From Amycolatopsis oliviviridis (GTDB lineage: Bacteria; Actinomycetota; Actinomycetes; Mycobacteriales; Pseudonocardiaceae): a DNA stretch of 64,000 nt. The position numbers were made by a program, and so were the translations under genes. Positions 57,534-64,000 of the stretch are shown piece by piece. The stretch spans positions 1 to 64,000 of the forward strand of contig NZ_BNAY01000005.1 in assembly GCF_014654365.1 (NCBI RefSeq). The letters are read 5' to 3'. How positions within the stretch are numbered: the stretch's first letter is position 1; every line of letters starts with the position of its first letter. A model generated the notes under the pieces. The model ran no database searches, was not told the DNA's origin, and saw only the letters and a list, made by a program, of their open reading frames with translations.

Positions 57534-58936
57534 AGGCTCTCGCGGTGGTCACCGCGCTGACCCTGCTGCCGCTCACCGCCCTGCCCGCGTCGGCCGCGCC
57601 CCGGCTCGACTGGAAGCCCTGCGCGACCGAGTACGCGCCGACGCTGGAATGCGCCGACCTGCGGGTGAACGGGACGGTCTCGATCGCGCTGGCGAAACTG
57701 CCCGCGACCGATCCCGCGCACCGGCTCGGCTCGCTGCTGACGAACCCGGGCGGGCCCGGCGGCTCCGGGGTCACCGTGCTCAAGTACGGCGGCCGCGGTT
57801 TCGCGCTGGACAAACCGGAAACGGCCGTACTGCGGCAGCGCTTCGACGTCATCGGGTTCGACCCGCGCGGCGTCGGCGACAGCAAGCCCGCGATCACCTG
57901 CGGACCGGATCTGCACGATCCCGCGATCAGCCGATTCCCGCGCAGCCGGGCGGAATACGACAAGCTCATCGCGCACAACCGCGCCTCGGGCGACGAATGC
58001 CTCAAGCGGACCGGGCCGGAATTGTCCTCTGTGGACACTTGGCACGCCGCGGACGACGTCGAAGCGATCCGGGTCGCCTTGGGCGAGCCGAAGGTGAACT
58101 GGCTCGGCGTCTCCTACGGCTCCGAACTCGGCGCCGTGTACGCGGAGAAGTACCCGAAGCGCGTCCGCGCGATGGTGCTCGACGGCGCCATCGACCATTC
58201 GCGGCCGACCCGGCAGGCCGTCCTCGACGAGACCATCGCGACCGAAAGCGCGCTCAAGGATTTCGCGAAGTGGTGCACGACGTCGGCGGACTGCGTGCTT
58301 CGCGGCAAGGACGTCCTCGCCACCTACGACAAGCTGATGGCCACTCCCGGCGGCGTGCCGTCGAAGCAGCTCGGCCGGAACGTGACCGCCGAGGAGATGG
58401 CGTCCGGTTTCTACGGCTCACTCATCCTTCCCGCGTTCTGGCCGGAACTGGCGAAAGCCGTCGAGGCCGCGACGGCGGGGAACGCGGACGGGCTGTTGCC
58501 CTATTCGCAGCTGGACCCGTCCTACGGCGCGTACCGCTCGATCGGCTGTCACGACTTCGGCTCGCCGTTCACCTCCTACGCCGACATGCGGGCGATGCAG
58601 GGGCTGGTGAAGACCCTCGCGCCGCACAGCTGGCGGTACTCGGAGTTCTGGGACATGGCGAGCGGCTGCGCGGGCTGGTCCGTGCCCTCGGCCTATCTCC
58701 CGCGCCCGCAGAAGGTGAAGGGCGCGGCGCCGATCCTCGTGGTCGGCGGCGAACACGATCCGGCGACGCCGCTCGTCTGGGCGAAGGGGCTCGCGCGGAA
58801 CATCGAGGACTCGGCGCTGCTGGTCGACGCCGGGTACGGGCACACGGGGCTGCTCAACTCGGCCTGCGTGCGCACCGAAGAGGTGAAGTACCTGGTGAGC
58901 GGGCTCACACCCGCTCCCGGCACGGTCTGCCGGTAG
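57530..58936 (+). CDS. Secreted S33-family alpha/beta hydrolase (tripeptidyl aminopeptidase type)
   Basis: This 468-residue protein has a Sec signal (MKALAVVTALTLLPLTALPASAAP), the oxyanion loop NPGGPGGSG, the nucleophile elbow GVSYGSELGAVYA (Ser), and a C-terminal TAP-like domain with GEHDPATPL (Asp) and GYGHTGLL (His). Several Cys (CMxx/CAGW region) are typical of this exported Streptomyces-type family, which releases peptides from protein N-termini. It is translationally coupled to the DUF4097 lipoprotein, suggesting a joint surface role. Confidence 0.85.
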   Translation: MKALAVVTALTLLPLTALPASAAPRLDWKPCATEYAPTLECADLRVNGTVSIALAKLPATDPAHRLGSLLTNPGGPGGSGVTVLKYGGRGFALDKPETAVLRQRFDVIGFDPRGVGDSKPAITCGPDLHDPAISRFPRSRAEYDKLIAHNRASGDECLKRTGPELSSVDTWHAADDVEAIRVALGEPKVNWLGVSYGSELGAVYAEKYPKRVRAMVLDGAIDHSRPTRQAVLDETIATESALKDFAKWCTTSADCVLRGKDVLATYDKLMATPGGVPSKQLGRNVTAEEMASGFYGSLILPAFWPELAKAVEAATAGNADGLLPYSQLDPSYGAYRSIGCHDFGSPFTSYADMRAMQGLVKTLAPHSWRYSEFWDMASGCAGWSVPSAYLPRPQKVKGAAPILVVGGEHDPATPLVWAKGLARNIEDSALLVDAGYGHTGLLNSACVRTEEVKYLVSGLTPAPGTVCR

Positions 58937-58980
58937 CCCGGGAACAAGACGCCCGGGTCGCACGTTGAGCCGGGTACAAG

Positions 58981-59001
58981 GTTGAGCGCAGTCGGCTCAA
59001 G
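58981..59001. promoter_or_regulatory. HAIR site 1 (HspR box) before dnaK
   Basis: GTTGAGC-N7-GCTCAAG matches the HspR inverted repeat CTTGAGT-N7-ACTCAAG at 11 of 14 specified positions. It lies immediately upstream of a plausible promoter (TTGACG at 59008-59013 and TAGAAC at 59032-59037, 18-bp spacer). HspR bound here, with DnaK as co-repressor, would shut off the operon. Confidence 0.75.
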
Positions 59002-59036
59002 TCCGGCTTGACGGAGACCGCATCATCCCGATAGAA

Positions 59037-59057
59037 CTTGCGTTGGACCCACTCAAG
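59037..59057. promoter_or_regulatory. HAIR site 2 (HspR box) before dnaK
   Basis: CTTGCGT-TGGACCC-ACTCAAG matches the HspR consensus at 13 of 14 positions and covers the expected transcription start, just downstream of TAGAAC (59032-59037). With site 1 it brackets the promoter. A half-site GTTGAGC also occurs at 58964-58970. Confidence 0.85.
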
Positions 59058-59102
59058 GTGGGAGCGAACGTGCAGGTCACGAACTAGCAGGAGGATCACA
59101 CC

Positions 59103-60976
<1,874 letters not shown>

Positions 60977-60980
<4 letters not shown>

Positions 60981-61759
60981 CCGGACGCTACGACGAAACC
61001 GAGGGCCGGGGCCCGGAGGAACCGGTGGTCGTGCGGGACCGGCGGCGGATCGATCCGCTGACCGGTGAGGTCCGCCCGGCCGCCCCGGCCGCCGAAACCC
61101 AGGACGGTCCGAAGCACGCCGCCCCGGCCGAAGAACCCGCCGTGCCGACGGAGCCGGCGCCCGCGACCCACGCGGGCCCCGGCCTCGGGGACTCCATCGT
61201 GGACGATTCGGTGACGGTGACCTCCGGTCTGGAGAAGGAGCTGGCGGAACGCACCGCCGACCTCCAGCGCCTCCAGGCGGAGTACGCCAACTACCGCAAG
61301 CGCGTGGACCGCGACCGCGAACAGGTCGTCACCGGCGCCAAGGCGTCGGTGGTCAACGACCTGCTCCCGCTGCTCGACGACCTCGAGCGCGCGGAGCAGC
61401 ACGGCGATCTGACCGGTGCGTTCAAGGCGGTCGGCGAGAAGCTGGTCGGCAGCCTGCAGCGGTCGGGGCTGGAGCCGTTCGGCGCCGAGGGCGAGGCCTT
61501 CGACCCGAGCGTGCACGAAGCCGTCCAGCACAGCACGTCGCCGGACGTCGCCGGGCCGACGGTCACCACGGTCATGCGCCGCGGTTACCGCTTCGGCGAG
61601 CGCGTGCTGCGCGCGGCGCTGGTCGGGGTCACCGACCACGAGCCGGGCGCGGCCCCTGCGGCCGCTCCCGCGCCCGAGGCGCAGGAAGCCCCGGTGGACC
61701 CGCCCGTCGGCGGCGAACTGCCGCTCGAGGGCGAACTTTTCGATGAGAACAACCGCTGA
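60977..61759 (+). CDS. grpE: Nucleotide exchange factor GrpE
   Basis: This 260-residue protein is the ADP-release factor for DnaK. A long disordered acidic/Ala-Pro N-terminal region (about 1-85) precedes the coiled coil (ELAERTADLQRLQAEYANYRKRVDRDRE) and the beta domain (FDPSVHEAVQHSTSPDVAGPTVTTVMRRGYRFGERVLRAALVGV). It is longer than the E. coli protein (197) because of tails at both ends, as in other actinobacteria. GTG 60977 overlaps the dnaK TGA (GTGA). Confidence 0.93.
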
Positions 61760-61792
61760 TCGGCGATACGGCGTGAAAGGAGGAGACGTTCG

Positions 61793-62965
61793 GTGAGTGC
61801 ACGGGAATGGATCGGTAAGGACTTCTACCGTGAGCTGGGCGTCTCCTCCGACGCCACCGCGGACGAGATCAAGAAGGCCTATCGCAAGCTGGCCAAGGAG
61901 AACCACCCCGACGCCAACGCGGGCAACGCGGAGGCGGAGAAGAAGTTCAAGGCGGTTTCCGAGGCGTACGGCGTTCTCTCCGACGCGTCCAAGCGCAAGG
62001 AGTACGACGAGGCCCGCCGCCTCTTCGGCTCCGGCGGTCCGGGTGGCTTCGGCTTCCCGGGCGGTGGCGGAGGCGGCGGCTTCGACGTCGGCGACATCTT
62101 CGGCCAGGCGGGCCAGCAGCAGGGCGGTTTCGGCGGTCTCGGCGACATCCTCGGCGGGCTGTTCGGCCGTCGCGGCGCCGCGGCCGGTGCCACGGCGAAC
62201 CGGCCGCAGCGCGGCGCGGACGTGGAGACCGACGTCCGGATCGACTTCACCGAGGCGGTCAAGGGCGCGACCCTGCCGCTGCGGCTGTCGAGCCCGGCGA
62301 CCTGTTCCACCTGCGGCGGGAACGGCGCGAAGCCGGGGACCTCCCCGAGGACGTGTTCGACCTGTCAGGGCAGCGGGCTGGTCAGCCGGAGCCAGGGCGC
62401 GTTCGCGTTCTCCGAGCCGTGCCGCGACTGCCGCGGCCGCGGCACGATCATCGACGACCCCTGTCCGGAATGCGCGGGTGAGGGCGTCAGCACCCGCACC
62501 CGCACGCTGACCGTGCGGATCCCGCCGGGCGTCGCCGACGACCAGCGGATCCGGCTGGCCGGTCAGGGCGAACCGGGCCGGGGTGGCGCGCAGCCGGGCG
62601 ATCTGTACGTTCGCGTGCACGTCGCGCCGCACAAGGTGTTCGGGCGCCAGGACCTCGACCTGACGATCTCCGTGCCGGTGTCCTTCGCGGAACTCGCCCT
62701 GGGCGGCACGATCACCGTGCCGACGCTGGAGGGCAAGGTCTCGCTGAAGGTGCCGCAGGGTACGGCGAGCGGTCGCGTGCTTCGCGTGCGCGGCAAGGGG
62801 ATCACGAAGCGGGACGGCTCGCAGGGCGACCTGCTGGTCACCCTGCAGGCGGCCATTCCGTCCAAATTGGACGACAAGGCCCGTGAAGCGCTGGAGGCCT
62901 ACGCGGAGGCCATGTCCGAGCACGACCCGCGACCGGAGATCACCGAACTTCTCGAAGGCAGGTGA
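61793..62965 (+). CDS. dnaJ: Chaperone DnaJ (type I)
   Basis: This 390-residue type I DnaJ stimulates the DnaK ATPase and delivers substrates. It has a J domain (about 9-72) with HPD in AKENHPDANAG, a Gly/Phe-rich region (GGPGGFGFPGGGGGGGFDVG), four zinc-binding CxxCxGxG repeats (CSTCGGNG, CSTCQGSG, CRDCRGRG, CPECAGEG) and two C-terminal beta domains. GTG 61793 follows AAGGAGGAG. Its stop overlaps the hspR start. Confidence 0.95.
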   Translation: MSAREWIGKDFYRELGVSSDATADEIKKAYRKLAKENHPDANAGNAEAEKKFKAVSEAYGVLSDASKRKEYDEARRLFGSGGPGGFGFPGGGGGGGFDVGDIFGQAGQQQGGFGGLGDILGGLFGRRGAAAGATANRPQRGADVETDVRIDFTEAVKGATLPLRLSSPATCSTCGGNGAKPGTSPRTCSTCQGSGLVSRSQGAFAFSEPCRDCRGRGTIIDDPCPECAGEGVSTRTRTLTVRIPPGVADDQRIRLAGQGEPGRGGAQPGDLYVRVHVAPHKVFGRQDLDLTISVPVSFAELALGGTITVPTLEGKVSLKVPQGTASGRVLRVRGKGITKRDGSQGDLLVTLQAAIPSKLDDKAREALEAYAEAMSEHDPRPEITELLEGR

Positions 62966-63399
62966 GCACGATGTTCGGCGGGCTGCCGCACGGTGCGGAC
63001 GAGGACACCCCGGTGTTCGTCATTTCGGTGGCGGCGCAGCTGTCCGGTCTGCACGCGCAGACCCTGCGGTCCTACGACCGCCAGGGTCTCGTGTCGCCCG
63101 GCCGGACCTCCGGGGGCGGCCGCCGGTACTCCATGCGGGACATCGCGCTGCTCCGCGAGGTGCAGCGGCTGTCCCAGGAGGACGGTGTCAACCTCGCGGG
63201 CATCAAGCGGATCATCGAGCTGGAGAACCAGGTCGACGCGCTCCGCGCCCGGATCGCCGAACTGACCGAGGAGCTCACGGCGGCGTACCTCACCGCCGAG
63301 CAGACGGCCGCGGCCGTGCACGCCTCCTACCGCAAGGATCTCGTTCCCTTGCGTCAGCAGACGGCGCTGGTCGTCTGGAAGCCCAAAAAACGCAATTAG
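62962..63399 (+). CDS. hspR: HspR, MerR-family heat-shock repressor
   Basis: This 145-residue MerR-type repressor has the helix-turn-helix ISVAAQLSGLHAQTLRSYDRQGLVSP and the wing GRTSGGGRRYSMRDIALLREVQRL, followed by a coiled coil (ELENQVDALRARIAELTEEL). It binds HAIR sites and, with DnaK, represses the dnaK operon including itself; such sites lie at 58981 and 59037. GTG 62962 overlaps the dnaJ TGA; ATG 62971 is also possible. Its last three codons form part of the downstream hairpin. Confidence 0.93.
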   Translation: MSTMFGGLPHGADEDTPVFVISVAAQLSGLHAQTLRSYDRQGLVSPGRTSGGGRRYSMRDIALLREVQRLSQEDGVNLAGIKRIIELENQVDALRARIAELTEELTAAYLTAEQTAAAVHASYRKDLVPLRQQTALVVWKPKKRN

Positions 63400-63470
63400 T
63401 CCTCTAGATGCCCTGACCGTGGTCCGGCGCCGAAAGGCGTCCTGGGCATTTAGAGGACTAATTGCGTTTT
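63387..63470. terminator. Long hairpin including hspR stop codon (family copy 2)
   Basis: The left arm 63387-63413 and right arm 63444-63470 pair over 27 bases with one mismatch and end in TTTT. The left arm contains the last hspR codons and its TAG, so the terminator is embedded in the gene end. The words CCTCT-ATGC and AGAGGACTAATTGCG are shared with the palindrome at 5512-5565. It is a strong intrinsic-terminator candidate. Confidence 0.85.
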
Positions 63471-63593
63471 GGTCGTACCCCGGCCGTTCGTGCACCGAAG
63501 CGGAGCCGAAGAGGCAATCCCTCGCTCCCCGGGTTCCGCCGGAGTTAGCATCGGGCGGCGCCGACGGTCGTCGCGCCGGAGGGAGCGACGCGT

Positions 63594-64000
63594 ATGGCGG
63601 CAGCGTGGCCTGGGGTGCGTTTCGTGGTGCTGGGCCCGATGCGGCTGTACCGCCCGGACGGGGTGGCGATCTCGGTGGGAACGCCCAAACAGCAGGCGAT
63701 GCTGGCCACGCTGGCGCTCACGCCCGGCACGGCGGTGTCGCTCGCCAGGCTGACCGACACGTTGTGGGACCACGAACTTCCGGCTCGCGCGGCCTCGACC
63801 GTCCGGACCTACGCCTGGAGACTGCGGCGGCTGCTTTCCGGTGCCGGTGCCGGCGACGACGTGCTGGTGTCGGCGGGCGACGGTTACCGGCTCGCCGTGC
63901 CGCCCTCGGCGGTGGACGCCTCCCGCGCGGCGGAACTCGGTGCACTGGCACAAGAAGCGCTGGCCTCGGGGGACGCGCCCCAGGCCAGACAGATGTTGTC
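63594..64000 (+). CDS. SARP/AfsR-type transcriptional regulator (truncated by window end)
   Basis: ATG 63594 follows GAGGGAG and opens a frame still running at the window edge (about 135 residues seen): VRFVVLGPMRLYRPDGVAISVGTPKQQAMLATLAL, then LTDTLWDHELPARAASTVRTYAWRLRRLL and GDGYRLAVPP. This is the OmpR-like winged-helix of SARP regulators followed by the start of the BTAD domain (EALASGDAPQARQML). SARPs often control secondary metabolite clusters; any target lies outside the window. Confidence 0.85.
   Translation, partial: MAAAWPGVRFVVLGPMRLYRPDGVAISVGTPKQQAMLATLALTPGTAVSLARLTDTLWDHELPARAASTVRTYAWRLRRLLSGAGAGDDVLVSAGDGYRLAVPPSAVDASRAAELGALAQEALASGDAPQARQML

Overview
The window is high-GC actinobacterial chromosome, most likely Amycolatopsis or a close relative in the Pseudonocardiaceae. 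The evidence is gene content: BkdABC ketoacid dehydrogenase, FadE5- and EtfD-type proteins, EspG/PPE-like/DUF3558 genes, DUF742, VanW, SARP and a DnaK-GrpE-DnaJ-HspR operon under HAIR-type operators. GTG starts and 4-bp ATGA/GTGA overlaps are frequent. No prophage, CRISPR array or complete transposon is present. The mobile DNA is an IS30-type transposase tail at the left edge and a 160-bp MITE-like palindrome at 8698-8857.

Layout. 1-5.5 kb: IS30 remnant, branched-chain ketoacid dehydrogenase genes bkdABC (minus), M20 peptidase. 5.6-8.7 kb: a siderophore-uptake lipoprotein diverging from two FecCD permeases across an IdeR/DtxR-like box. 8.9-12.3 kb: circularly permuted ATP-grasp / alpha-E / transglutaminase operon. 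12.5 kb: small secreted Cys protein. 13.0-15.5 kb: polar amino acid ABC transporter. 15.5-22.2 kb: type VII-associated locus (EspG, PPE-like, WXG100-like) with six tandem DUF3558 lipoprotein copies, one frameshifted, plus decayed pieces of the partner genes between them. 22.4-31.8 kb: beta-helical membrane protein, SRPBCC, SMI1-like, a broken methyltransferase, thioredoxin-NHL protein, GroES-like protein, VanW protein, LRR protein, GlsB. 32-40.5 kb: fadE5, a LuxR-type regulator, mug, methyltransferase, VanZ, GNAT, hydrolase, UshA-like nucleotidase. 40.5-51 kb: small housekeeping genes, tRNA-Gly(CCC), MpaB-type oxygenase, dcd, a MarR/monooxygenase pair, CAP protein, CDF transporter, DUF742. 51.3-58.9 kb: EtfD-like Fe-S oxidoreductase, SMR/TetR pair, PEBP, two DUF4097 proteins, S33 peptidase. 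59.0-63.4 kb: dnaK-grpE-dnaJ-hspR. The right edge cuts a SARP regulator.

Two themes link distant parts. First, the promoters of fadE5 and the etfD-like gene share a TTAC...GGTAAC operator-like motif. EtfD re-oxidises the ETF that acyl-CoA dehydrogenases reduce, so co-regulation is plausible. Second, many 3' intergenic gaps hold long, near-perfect palindromes. Some recur (5.5 and 63.4 kb), and two are built as order-preserving interleaved inverted repeats (44.1 and 55.2 kb).

The most interesting locus is the DUF3558 array. It preserves the history of a tandemly duplicated WXG/DUF3558/PPE-like cassette in which the partner genes collapsed while the lipoproteins were kept.
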